Source: Methylomonas aurea (lineage in GTDB: Bacteria; Pseudomonadota; Gammaproteobacteria; Methylococcales; Methylomonadaceae). From it: a stretch of 64,000 nucleotides of DNA. Location: positions 51,718 through 115,717 of the forward strand of contig NZ_JANIBM010000012.1 of the NCBI RefSeq assembly GCF_024505045.1, given 5' to 3'. Below the pieces are notes generated by a model. It worked only from the letters and a program-made list of their open reading frames with translations, made no database searches and had not been told where the DNA came from. Shown here one piece after another: positions 44,546 through 53,596 of the stretch (positions within the stretch are counted from its first letter, which is position 1; each line of letters opens with the position of its first letter). The translations under genes and the position numbers were made by a program.

Positions 44546-46162
44546 TTACAATCTGAATTGGGAAATGGCTTTTTGCAGGTTGCCGGCGATATCCTGCAAA
44601 TGATGAGCTTCGCGGGCGGTTTGTTCGGCGTCGGCCGTATTGTTGACCGTGGCTTCGTTAATTGCGATCACATTCTGGTTGATGTGTTCGACTACGATCT
44701 TCTGTTCCTTCACCGCATCGGATATGTGCGCATTCATCTCCGAGATGCGTTCCACCATCGCCGAGATGTCGTCCAGCAGCGTTCCGGTGCTTTCGATCAC
44801 CGCGACGGTTTCCTTGGTATGGGTCTGGCTCTCCGTCATCGCCTTGACTGCTTGGCGGGAGCCTTGTTGCAGCTTTTCGATCATCGCCTGGATTTCGTGG
44901 GTGGATTCCTGGGTACGGCTGGCCAGGGTGCGGACCTCATCCGCCACGACGGCGAAGCCGCGGCCCTGCTCGCCGGCGCGGGCCGCTTCGATGGCGGCGT
45001 TCAAGGCCAACAGGTTGGTCTGGTCGGCAATGCTTTGAATCACGTCCAACACCGAACTGACGTTGACGCAGTCGTGTTCGACGCTGCCGATCACCTGGCT
45101 GGCGCGGTCGATGTTGTTGGACAGCGCGTGGATCGAATGTACGGTGCGGGTAACGACCGCCTTGCCGTTATTGGCTGCCTGGCTGCTTTGTTGGGCGGTT
45201 TGCGCGGCGTCGTGGGTGTTGTTCGATACTTCGGTGACCGTGGCGGACAACTCGGTCACCGTGGTCGCGACCTGGTTGGCGCCCATTTGCGATTTGAAAA
45301 TGTCCTGTTGTACCCGTTCCGACATTTGGCTAAGCCGGTTGGACGAACTGGTCAGTTGCTCGGACTCCATGGCCACCTGCCGCATCAGGCCGTGCAACAT
45401 GCTGAGAAATTCGTTGAACAGTTTGACGATGCTGCCGATTTCGTCGCGGCCTTCGTGTGGAATCCGTCGGGTCAGGTCGCCGCCGCCCTGTTTCATGACT
45501 TCCAACGATTTTTGCAGTGCGTTTAGCGGCGGTTCGATTTTGAAGTACAGCAGCGCCAAACAGGTAACGACGAACAGCAATAGTGCGATCGAAAAGGCGA
45601 TACGCGATGCGCTGTATTCATGCAAGGACGTGCTTAGCTTTTGTTTGGCAAGGGCTAATTCCCGATCCAGTTGATCGGTTAATGTCGACAGCTCCATGGT
45701 CAGGCTTTCCGCCGTGTCGTCCAATCCGACGACCGGGGCCTTCATCGTCGCAGTACCCGCTTCGTTGCCGAGCTTGATATAGTCCCAGCCCATTTTTACG
45801 CCGGCGTCGTACATGGTCCGGATTTTGGTTTTCAACTCGTCCGCTTTCGTTTGCAAATTCGGTTGCAATCTGGCGGCCTCGTCCAGGTTTCTGAAGGCTT
45901 CGGCCAGATTTTGCTCGGCGTCGGCGAAACCGTCTTCGGTATGCGTCGCGCCGACATCGGTCAAAAATTGTTGAATCTGCACCACGTGAAAACGGACGTG
46001 CGATAGCGCATCGGAAGTGTCTTGTTTTTTGGTGGTGTCGGTAAGGCTGTCGTCGATACTGGAGAACGCAATCCACAGCGAGGCTAAGAACAACAGGTTA
46101 GCTGCAAACAGCGCTAAGGCGATGTAAGTCAGTGCGGTTTTGATTGTCAGGTCTTTGAGCAT
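44546..46162 (-). CDS. Methyl-accepting chemotaxis protein
   Basis: A 538-residue transmembrane chemoreceptor. Helix 1 is at about 12-32 and helix 2 at about 190-210, flanking a helical periplasmic ligand domain with a conserved glycine/tryptophan stretch near KMGWDYIKLG. A HAMP domain follows (PPLNALQKSLEVMKQGGG), then the signalling region with the tip [19 protein letters not shown]. It is the last gene of a minus-strand operon after a HAMP protein, a tetraheme cytochrome and a porin, with only 12 bases to the preceding gene. This suggests it reports on their redox or ligand state. Confidence 0.92.
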   Translation of the reverse strand: MLKDLTIKTALTYIALALFAANLLFLASLWIAFSSIDDSLTDTTKKQDTSDALSHVRFHVVQIQQFLTDVGATHTEDGFADAEQNLAEAFRNLDEAARLQPNLQTKADELKTKIRTMYDAGVKMGWDYIKLGNEAGTATMKAPVVGLDDTAESLTMELSTLTDQLDRELALAKQKLSTSLHEYSASRIAFSIALLLFVVTCLALLYFKIEPPLNALQKSLEVMKQGGGDLTRRIPHEGRDEIGSIVKLFNEFLSMLHGLMRQVAMESEQLTSSSNRLSQMSERVQQDIFKSQMGANQVATTVTELSATVTEVSNNTHDAAQTAQQSSQAANNGKAVVTRTVHSIHALSNNIDRASQVIGSVEHDCVNVSSVLDVIQSIADQTNLLALNAAIEAARAGEQGRGFAVVADEVRTLASRTQESTHEIQAMIEKLQQGSRQAVKAMTESQTHTKETVAVIESTGTLLDDISAMVERISEMNAHISDAVKEQKIVVEHINQNVIAINEATVNNTADAEQTAREAHHLQDIAGNLQKAISQFRL

Positions 46163-46174
46163 AAAGTTGGTTGG

Positions 46175-46753
46175 TTATTTATCGAGTTTTTCCAGTTCCG
46201 CCACCAAATTGGCCATGGCGGCGATGGCATCGTGCTGGCTTGCCGACAAGTCATTGCCGCTATTTAGCGCGCACAAACCGATCTGCCGGTTTAGTTCGGC
46301 GATCAGGCGCTGGCGCCGGTCGCGGCGGTCGCGCAACTTGCCGACCATTGTCGCGAACGATTGGGCCAATTCCTGAAGCTGGTCGTTTTCGCGCAGGTTG
46401 GTGACGGTATCCAGCTTGCCTTCGCCGACCTCGCGGCACAGGGTTTCGAAGCGGTACAGCGGACCGGCGATTTTGTGCGATCCGTACAGCACTCCGGCCA
46501 CCGCAATCGCGCCGGCCATCACGATGGCGACGACGTTGCCGATCATGATCGAGATGCCCAGCCGTTCCGCAGCGTTGACGATATTGGCGTGGGCCGATTG
46601 CGCCTGGGCTTGCAGGTCGCCCCCGGTCATCCAGTAAATCAACAGCGCCGAGCACAGGCCGGACAACAGGATCAGCGCAAAGGCGCCGAGGATGAAGCGG
46701 CCCTGGAACTCTTTTTTGATGAAGATTTGGCGGCGTTGTACGGTATTGTTCAT
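46175..46753 (-). CDS. Two-helix HAMP membrane protein without output domain
   Basis: A 192-residue protein with membrane helices at about 21-42 and 70-92 and a short periplasmic loop. The second helix runs into a HAMP-like segment (KIAGPLYRFETLCREVGEGK) and a coiled coil that ends the protein. It has no kinase, methyl-accepting or cyclase domain. It is encoded between a tetraheme cytochrome and an MCP, so it may act as a membrane link that pairs its HAMP with a partner. The GPLYRFE phrase recurs in similar small proteins encoded near cytochromes, from memory. Confidence 0.8.
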   Translation of the reverse strand: MNNTVQRRQIFIKKEFQGRFILGAFALILLSGLCSALLIYWMTGGDLQAQAQSAHANIVNAAERLGISIMIGNVVAIVMAGAIAVAGVLYGSHKIAGPLYRFETLCREVGEGKLDTVTNLRENDQLQELAQSFATMVGKLRDRRDRRQRLIAELNRQIGLCALNSGNDLSASQHDAIAAMANLVAELEKLDK

Positions 46754-46762
46754 GGTTGAGCC

Positions 46763-47263
46763 TTAGTTGACGTTGTGACAGGTTAAACACAGCTCGCCGT
46801 CGCTATTGTTACGGCGCAGTAAAAAGCTTTTGCGCAAGCGTTCCGAATTCATCAGTTTGTCCATGAAGCTGTGGCTGGCTTGCGGCCGGTCGCTGTCCAA
46901 CTTGCCGTGGGTATAGTGGCAAGTCAGGCAGGTAATATCGTTTTCCTCATTCAGCGGCAGGTCCGCCGGTACCGGAAAATCGATGTTCAATCCCACCTTA
47001 TGGCCTTGGTTGGGATTGTGGCAGGAGGCGCACATTGCCACGCCGTCGAGTTTGAAGGCGCTTTGGTCAAGCGTCAGGTTTTTGCTGGACAGCACGTTGT
47101 CGTCTTTCAGTTCCGGCTGCGACAGGTGGCAAACGGCGCAATCCGATTGCATGTTTTGCCGGGAAACGGCATGCGGATTGTCGCTCGCCGTGGATGCAAC
47201 GTGGCCGTAAAACAACAGGCCGGCGCCGGCGGCGATCAGCAGTAGCGTGGTTGATTTTTTCAT
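46763..47263 (-). CDS. Periplasmic tetraheme cytochrome c
   Basis: A 166-residue exported protein with signal sequence (TLLLIAAGAGLLFYG) and four CxxCH heme c sites at C42-H46, C78-H82, C112-H116 and C159-H163. Further histidines (H31, H88, H119, H131) could be distal ligands. Spacing resembles doubled-CxxCH-type cytochromes rather than a mono-heme protein. It lies two bases after the porin gene, which implies a porin-associated or periplasmic electron carrier. The final donor or acceptor is not shown by the sequence. Confidence 0.92.
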   Translation of the reverse strand: MKKSTTLLLIAAGAGLLFYGHVASTASDNPHAVSRQNMQSDCAVCHLSQPELKDDNVLSSKNLTLDQSAFKLDGVAMCASCHNPNQGHKVGLNIDFPVPADLPLNEENDITCLTCHYTHGKLDSDRPQASHSFMDKLMNSERLRKSFLLRRNNSDGELCLTCHNVN

Positions 47264-47265
47264 GG

Positions 47266-48720
47266 CTAGAACGACATTACGATTTGGGCAATACCGAGTT
47301 TGCGGTCGAAGTAGCGTTCCGCCGTTTCGGTGCCAAGCGAATCGTCGTATTCGAACTTGACCTGCAAGTGGTCGCTGAATTTGTAATTGAAGCCCAGGCT
47401 AAGCATCGATAGGTCGTTGATTGCGACGGTGCTGCCGTCGAAGTCCAGCCCCAGGTTTTGCGAAGGCTGCCAACGGCTGTAACGGGCGAAGGCGATGACC
47501 GGCATTTTCGCCAGGCTTTCCAGATCCAGCGTCAACGTCGAGTGGTAACCCAACTGGTGGCCCTTACCGAATGGATTGTTGTTCGGGCCGACCACGATGA
47601 TCGGCAGTGGGTTGCCGTCGCCATCCTGGTCCAGAAATACCTGCTGGTGCGCGTTCAGCAGCATGAATTCGTTTTGCAAGCGCCAGATACCGTAGCCGAC
47701 GGCCAGGTCGGCGCCGTAGACGGTATTGCGAATCCGATTTTCGCCGTCCAGCTCGCTCAAATGCGAAATGCCGAGTTCGATGCCTTCCGGGTGGGCGTCG
47801 TGGATCTTATAGGCGTTTTGGCCCAAGGCCACACCCAGTCGGCCACCGATGGTATGGCCGTCGTTGGCATACAAGGCATCGGTCCAGAATACTGAATAGT
47901 TGAACCAGTCGAAGTTACCATAGGAACGCAAGCCGTCGGCGTTGTAGCCGCCCAATTGCATGCGCGACGTGGTCAGCGGTGCGGTCACGGTGACCCGGTC
48001 CTTGTTGGCGAAGTTTTGGTAATCGCTGCCGAACGGCAAGTCGAAACGGCCGGCCTGGATATGCAGGCCTTTATTGTTGAAAATGCGGCCACGTGGCGGG
48101 ATGCGGTCATTGAACAGATGGTAGTCGACCAAGGCGACGGCGATGCCTGCCATCGTGCTACCGCCGCTCAATGCGCCGGGACCGCTGTTGCCGCAAAACA
48201 CCGCCCCCGGCGCACCGTAGTCGGCATTTGACGAGTTGCCGCACAGCACCAAGGCCGAGCTGGCACCGAAGTGATCGTCGTGAACGTAGTCCAGGTCCAG
48301 TTCCACCGAGCCGACGCTGAAGGTTTGGTCGGTGGAATTGCCGGTCTTGGCGTTGATGTCGAAGAATCCGCTCATGACCAAGCCGTTGGCTTCAGCTGCT
48401 TCCTTTAATTCCGCTACCTTTTTGTCCAACGCTTTCAGCTTGCTGTCGACCGACGGTTCCGCCTTGGTGGACGCCACGGTTTTTTCCGGTGCGGCAGGCT
48501 GCTTGGCTGCCAGCACCTGCGTTGTGTTAACCGCCGAAGTCAGTGCCTGTTCCAGTTGTCGGACCCGGGCTTCGAGCTGCTCGATTTTCCGGTCCTTTTC
48601 CTGCAGCATGCCTTGCACGATTTTACGGATATGCTCGTCGTCGGCTGACGTGGCGTGGGCGTAAGGCTGTGCTAAACAACTCAACACCGCTAAAAAATAT
48701 TTATGTTTGGTCGGCAGCAT
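47266..48720 (-). CDS. Outer-membrane porin with N-terminal coiled coil
   Basis: A 484-residue exported protein. After the signal peptide a coiled coil follows (about 33-60, KIEQLEARVRQLEQALTS), then an Ala/Pro-rich linker and a beta-barrel of alternating strands (about 115-484) ending in the aromatic terminus QIVMSF. The terminal phenylalanine is the usual barrel-assembly signal. The barrel contains paired cysteines in CGNSSNADYG and CGNSGPG. First gene of the operon with the tetraheme cytochrome, HAMP protein and MCP; the promoter should lie in 48721-48924. Confidence 0.85.
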   Translation of the reverse strand: MLPTKHKYFLAVLSCLAQPYAHATSADDEHIRKIVQGMLQEKDRKIEQLEARVRQLEQALTSAVNTTQVLAAKQPAAPEKTVASTKAEPSVDSKLKALDKKVAELKEAAEANGLVMSGFFDINAKTGNSTDQTFSVGSVELDLDYVHDDHFGASSALVLCGNSSNADYGAPGAVFCGNSGPGALSGGSTMAGIAVALVDYHLFNDRIPPRGRIFNNKGLHIQAGRFDLPFGSDYQNFANKDRVTVTAPLTTSRMQLGGYNADGLRSYGNFDWFNYSVFWTDALYANDGHTIGGRLGVALGQNAYKIHDAHPEGIELGISHLSELDGENRIRNTVYGADLAVGYGIWRLQNEFMLLNAHQQVFLDQDGDGNPLPIIVVGPNNNPFGKGHQLGYHSTLTLDLESLAKMPVIAFARYSRWQPSQNLGLDFDGSTVAINDLSMLSLGFNYKFSDHLQVKFEYDDSLGTETAERYFDRKLGIAQIVMSF

Positions 48721-48924
48721 CAGTTTTTACTTGTGTAAGAAAAGGATTACATTTTCGTTTCGAAAGCCAAGGTTAGATGTGTTTTCCAGTAATGCAAGAG
48801 AAAGCGCCGGCAGTTTGGCAAGCTGCTTATTCGTGTCCCATTCTGGTGATACAATGGCCGGCTTTTTATGCCCGGCGGCGTGTGGTTGACGGCCGGGAAA
48901 CCGCGAATCGTGCTTAGGTCGTCT

Positions 48925-49863
48925 ATGAGTAAATTGAAATGTGCCGTAATAGGCGCCGGATATTTGGGGAAGTTTCATGCGGAAAAATATGCATCGTTAA
49001 AAAACTGCGAACTGGTGGCTGTCGTCGACATCAACGAAGAGGCGGCGCGCCAGGTCGCCGAAAAGCACGGCACCCAGGCTTTGACCGATTACCGTGCTTT
49101 GCTCGGCCAAATCGATGCGGTCAGCATCGTGGTACCTACCAGCTACCACCACAGCGTATCCAAGGATTTTTTGCAGGCCGGCACTCACGTTCTGGTGGAA
49201 AAACCAATTACGGTGACCGTCGAAGAAGCCGACGAATTGATCGCAATCGCCAAGGAGCGCAATGTGATTCTGCAAGTCGGCCATCTGGAACGTTTCAATC
49301 CGGCCGTGCGCGGACTGGAGACCTTGGAAGAAAAGCCGCTGTTCATCGAATCGCACCGTTTGTCGCCATTCAATCCCCGCGCCAACGACGTCAGCGTGGT
49401 GTTGGATCTGATGATTCATGATATAGACATCATCCTGGCCTTAGTCAATTCCGAGATCGAAAAAATCGATGCCAGCGGTACCGCGGTATTGACTCAGGGT
49501 ACCGACATCGCCAACGCCCGCATCACTTTTAAAAACGGCTGCGTCGCCAACGTTACCGCCAGCCGGATCAGCATGAAAATGGAGCGCAAGATGCGCATGT
49601 TCCGCCCCAGTTCCTACGTCTCGGTCGATTTTCAGAATCGGGTGCTGGTCAAGCATAACACCGGCGACAAGGAGATGTTTCCGGGCATCCCGGAAATCGT
49701 CACAGAGGAACTGACTTTCGAGAGCGGCGACGCGCTGCTGGAAGAAATCAAACATTTTGTCAATTGCATCCAAACCGGCGAAAATCCGCTGGTTCCCGGC
49801 GAAGCCGGCCGCAAGGCGCTGGCTACCGCGATCGAAATCACCAAATTCTTAACCCATCGCTAA
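48925..49863 (+). CDS. gnnA: UDP-GlcNAc 3-dehydrogenase-like oxidoreductase (Gfo/Idh/MocA family)
   Basis: A 312-residue NAD(P)-dependent enzyme with the N-terminal Rossmann motif VIGAGYLGKFHAEKY (G10-x-G12-x-x-G15) and the catalytic EKP motif with K93. It is 12 bases before a sugar aminotransferase gene and followed by lpxB. In Acidithiobacillus the gnnA-gnnB pair near lpxB converts UDP-GlcNAc to UDP-GlcNAc3N, leading to lipid A with amide-linked acyl chains. That role is inferred here from this order. The frame is open to 48868, but the conserved part starts at the ATG at 48925. Confidence 0.8.
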   Translation: MSKLKCAVIGAGYLGKFHAEKYASLKNCELVAVVDINEEAARQVAEKHGTQALTDYRALLGQIDAVSIVVPTSYHHSVSKDFLQAGTHVLVEKPITVTVEEADELIAIAKERNVILQVGHLERFNPAVRGLETLEEKPLFIESHRLSPFNPRANDVSVVLDLMIHDIDIILALVNSEIEKIDASGTAVLTQGTDIANARITFKNGCVANVTASRISMKMERKMRMFRPSSYVSVDFQNRVLVKHNTGDKEMFPGIPEIVTEELTFESGDALLEEIKHFVNCIQTGENPLVPGEAGRKALATAIEITKFLTHR

Positions 49864-49875
49864 AGGGCGGCCACT

Positions 49876-50973
49876 ATGATCCCGATGGTCAATTTGCAAG
49901 CGCAATATGCGGAAATCCAAGATGAAATCGTCGGCGGTTTCAGCGAAACCCTGAACAATTGCGCATTCATTCTGGGGCCTAACGTGCAGGCGTTCGAGAA
50001 AGAGGCGGCCGAGTATTTGGGCGTCAAACACGCCATCGGTTGTGCCTCCGGCACCGACGCCTTGCATCTGGCCCTGCTGGCCGAGGGCATCGGCGCCGGC
50101 GACGAAGTCATCACCAGCGCCTTTACCTTCATCGCCACGGCCGAAGCGATCAAATACGTCGGCGCGACGCCGGTGTTCGTCGACATCGATCCGGGTAGCT
50201 TCAACATCACGCCGGAAAATATCGAAAAAGCCATCACCGCCAAAACCAAGGCGGTGATGCCGGTGCACCTGTTCGGCCAGCCGGCCGACTTGCCGGCGAT
50301 CAAGGCCATCTGCGATAAGCATGGCCTGAAACTGATAGAAGACTGCGCTCAATCCTTCGGCGCTACGGTTTACAACAAGCAGACCGGCAGTTTCGGCAAT
50401 GCCGCCGGTTTCAGCTTTTTTCCGAGCAAGAATCTGGGCTGCTTCGGCGACGGCGGCTTGGTCACAACCGATTGCGATGCGACCGCGGCCAAGGTTAAAC
50501 AATACCGCAACCACGGCTCGGAAGTGCGTTATTACCACGATGTGGTCGGTTACAACAGTCGGCTGGACGAATTGCAGGCCGTAGTACTGCGTGCCAAGTT
50601 GAAGCGCATCGACCAATATAACGCTGCCCGCCGCCATGCCGCACACCTGTACTCCGAGCTGCTGGCCGATCTGCCGTTAGCCACGCCTTACGAAGACGGC
50701 ATCGGCGTGCACGTCTACCACCAATACACCTTGCTGTGCGACCGCCGCGACGAGGTCATGAAAGCCTTGCAGGAGCAACAGATCGCGAGCGCGATTTATT
50801 ACCCGGTGCCGCTGCATCAGCAAAACGTGTTCAAGGCCGAATGCGCCGGCGTGTCGTTGCCGATAACCGAATCGGTGGCGGCGCGCTGCATGTCGTTGCC
50901 GATTTGCGCCAACCTGAGCGACGACAACGTTCGCAAAATCGCCGGCGTGATCCGCGGCGTATTTCAAGCCTAA
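49876..50973 (+). CDS. gnnB: PLP-dependent sugar aminotransferase (DegT/DnrJ/EryC1 family)
   Basis: A 365-residue aminotransferase with the cofactor-binding region CASGTDALHLAL, the VDIDPGSFN strand, IEDCAQSFGA, and the Schiff-base lysine K185 in FFPSKNLGCFGDGG. It would aminate the 3-keto sugar made by the upstream dehydrogenase. The order dehydrogenase-aminotransferase-lpxB supports a GnnB role, but members of this family also act in O-antigen sugar synthesis. Possible start codon ATG at 49876, preceded by AAAGGGCGG. Confidence 0.82.
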   Translation: MIPMVNLQAQYAEIQDEIVGGFSETLNNCAFILGPNVQAFEKEAAEYLGVKHAIGCASGTDALHLALLAEGIGAGDEVITSAFTFIATAEAIKYVGATPVFVDIDPGSFNITPENIEKAITAKTKAVMPVHLFGQPADLPAIKAICDKHGLKLIEDCAQSFGATVYNKQTGSFGNAAGFSFFPSKNLGCFGDGGLVTTDCDATAAKVKQYRNHGSEVRYYHDVVGYNSRLDELQAVVLRAKLKRIDQYNAARRHAAHLYSELLADLPLATPYEDGIGVHVYHQYTLLCDRRDEVMKALQEQQIASAIYYPVPLHQQNVFKAECAGVSLPITESVAARCMSLPICANLSDDNVRKIAGVIRGVFQA

Positions 50974-50989
50974 CCTTCAAATAATCCAG

Positions 50990-51016
50990 GGCGGACACTG
51001 CGCCGAGCGGTCCGCC
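50990..51016 (+). promoter_or_regulatory. Hairpin in the gnnB-lpxB gap
   Basis: GGCGGAC (50990-50996) and GTCCGCC (51010-51016) are exact complements. The stem ends seven bases before the lpxB start and could cover its ribosome-binding region or attenuate read-through. No T-run follows. Confidence 0.35.
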
Positions 51017-51023
51017 GCACGCC

Positions 51024-52178
51024 ATGACCGACTCCCAAGCCTCCTACACGGTGCTGTTTAGCGCCGGCGAAGCCTCCGGCGACCAACACGCCGCCCACAT
51101 GTTCGCAGAGATGCAACAGCTTTGCCCCGGCATCAAAGGGCTGGGCATGGGCGGTGCCAAAATGCGCCAGGCCGGTATTGAGATTCGGGTCGATTCGTCC
51201 GGCATCGGCGTGATCGGCCTGGTGGAAATCTTGAAACATTACGGCGAAATCCGCCGGGCGCTGGCCGCGCTGAAACGGATTGTCGCCGCCGAGAAGCCGG
51301 ACTTACTGGTCTGCGTCGATTACAAGGAATTCAACTTGAAACTGGCGCAGTTCGCCAAACGCCAGGGCGTAAAGGTGCTGTTTTACGTCAGCCCGCAGGT
51401 CTGGGCCTGGCGGCCGGGGCGGGTGAAGACTTACGGCAAGGCGATCGATATGATGGCGGTGATTTTCCCGTTCGAAACCCGCTATTACGAGGCCGAACAG
51501 GTTCCGGTGCGTTACGTCGGCCATCCGTCGGTGGACAAGGTGGTGCCGCGGCTGGGCAAGGCCGAAGATTTAGCCTTGTTCAATCTGGAGCCGGCGCAGC
51601 CCGTGGTCGGCTTGTTGCCGGGCAGCCGCGGCAACGAGATCAAACGCATGTTGCCGGTGATGCTGGCGGCCGCCGAAAAACTGGCTGCCGAGCGGCCGCA
51701 GTTGCAATTCGTGTTACCGCAGGCGGATTCGATTACGGATGCCGAACTGGCCGCGCATCTGCAACAGGCGCAAATATCGGTGCGGATAATAAAGGGTCGG
51801 CCTTACGATACGATCCAATGCTGCGACGCAGTCATGACTACGTCCGGTACCGCATCGCTGGAAATCGCCTTGCTGGAAGTGCCGATGGTCATCGTCTACC
51901 GGCTGGCCGCATTCAGTTATTGGCTGGGCAAACGCTTGGTCAAAATTCCGTTCATCGGCCTGCCCAATATCATTGCCGGCAAGGCGATCGTCCGGGAGTT
52001 GATCCAGGAACAATTGACGGCGGACAATCTGGCCGCGGAAATCCGGCGTTTGCTCGACGACAGCCAATACCGGGAAAGCTGCATCGGCGGCTTGCGCGAG
52101 GTCAAGCGCCAGCTCGGCCGCGGCGGCGGTTCGCGCAACATGGCCGAGCTGGCCTTGGAAATGCTGCGCAGCCGCTAG
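51024..52178 (+). CDS. lpxB: Lipid A disaccharide synthase
   Basis: A 384-residue GT19 glycosyltransferase joining UDP-diacyl sugar and lipid X. Signatures are the N-terminal FSAGEASGDQHAAHMF, LVCVDYKEFNLKLA, VSPQVWAWRPGR and GLLPGSRGNEIKRMLPVML, with the UDP-binding MTTSGTASLEIALL near residue 275. If the upstream pair is GnnA/GnnB, this enzyme would have to accept amino-sugar-based substrates. It is convergent with tgt across nine bases. Confidence 0.96.
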   Translation: MTDSQASYTVLFSAGEASGDQHAAHMFAEMQQLCPGIKGLGMGGAKMRQAGIEIRVDSSGIGVIGLVEILKHYGEIRRALAALKRIVAAEKPDLLVCVDYKEFNLKLAQFAKRQGVKVLFYVSPQVWAWRPGRVKTYGKAIDMMAVIFPFETRYYEAEQVPVRYVGHPSVDKVVPRLGKAEDLALFNLEPAQPVVGLLPGSRGNEIKRMLPVMLAAAEKLAAERPQLQFVLPQADSITDAELAAHLQQAQISVRIIKGRPYDTIQCCDAVMTTSGTASLEIALLEVPMVIVYRLAAFSYWLGKRLVKIPFIGLPNIIAGKAIVRELIQEQLTADNLAAEIRRLLDDSQYRESCIGGLREVKRQLGRGGGSRNMAELALEMLRSR

Positions 52179-52187
52179 TTCGGCGTT

Positions 52188-53401
<1,214 letters not shown>

Positions 53402-53407
53402 AAAGTA

Positions 53408-53540
53408 TCTAGGCACGGTTCGCCGCATACCGTGTTTTCGGGGAGAGGGTCGGTGCAAAGTCCGGCACGAAGTGAGTTGTTGCCGGGGTACGTTTCTAAA
53501 CCCGCCATAACGGCAATAATCCTCCCCGGTGTAATCCCGC
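53408..53540 (+). ncRNA. Structured untranslated element upstream of the HD-GYP gene
   Basis: Drawn by hand, the stretch folds as: hairpin A, CACGGT (53414-53419) with ACCGTG (53429-53434); closing stem P1, CGGGGAG (53439-53445) with CTCCCCG (53522-53528); inside it P2, GTGC (53453-53456) with GCAC (53465-53468); and P3, 53477-53485 with 53511-53519 (9 bp, one G-T), which itself holds GGGT (53486-53489) with ACCC (53500-53503). A closed junction with two internal arms about 70 bases before a c-di-GMP phosphodiesterase-like gene suggests a leader RNA or riboswitch-like element. I recognise no known class; a mobile palindromic element is the alternative. Confidence 0.45.
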
Positions 53541-53596
53541 AACGAGTTTGGTTTTTCTGAGGCTTGGCCAGTGCGCTATTTCGCTACGAACACTCT

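Noticed and set aside
53439..53528. Cobalamin riboswitch upstream of the HD-GYP gene
   Set aside because: The GGTGCAAA..TCCGGCAC phrase is similar, but the GCCACTG box and the required helices are missing and the downstream gene is not a cobalamin gene.
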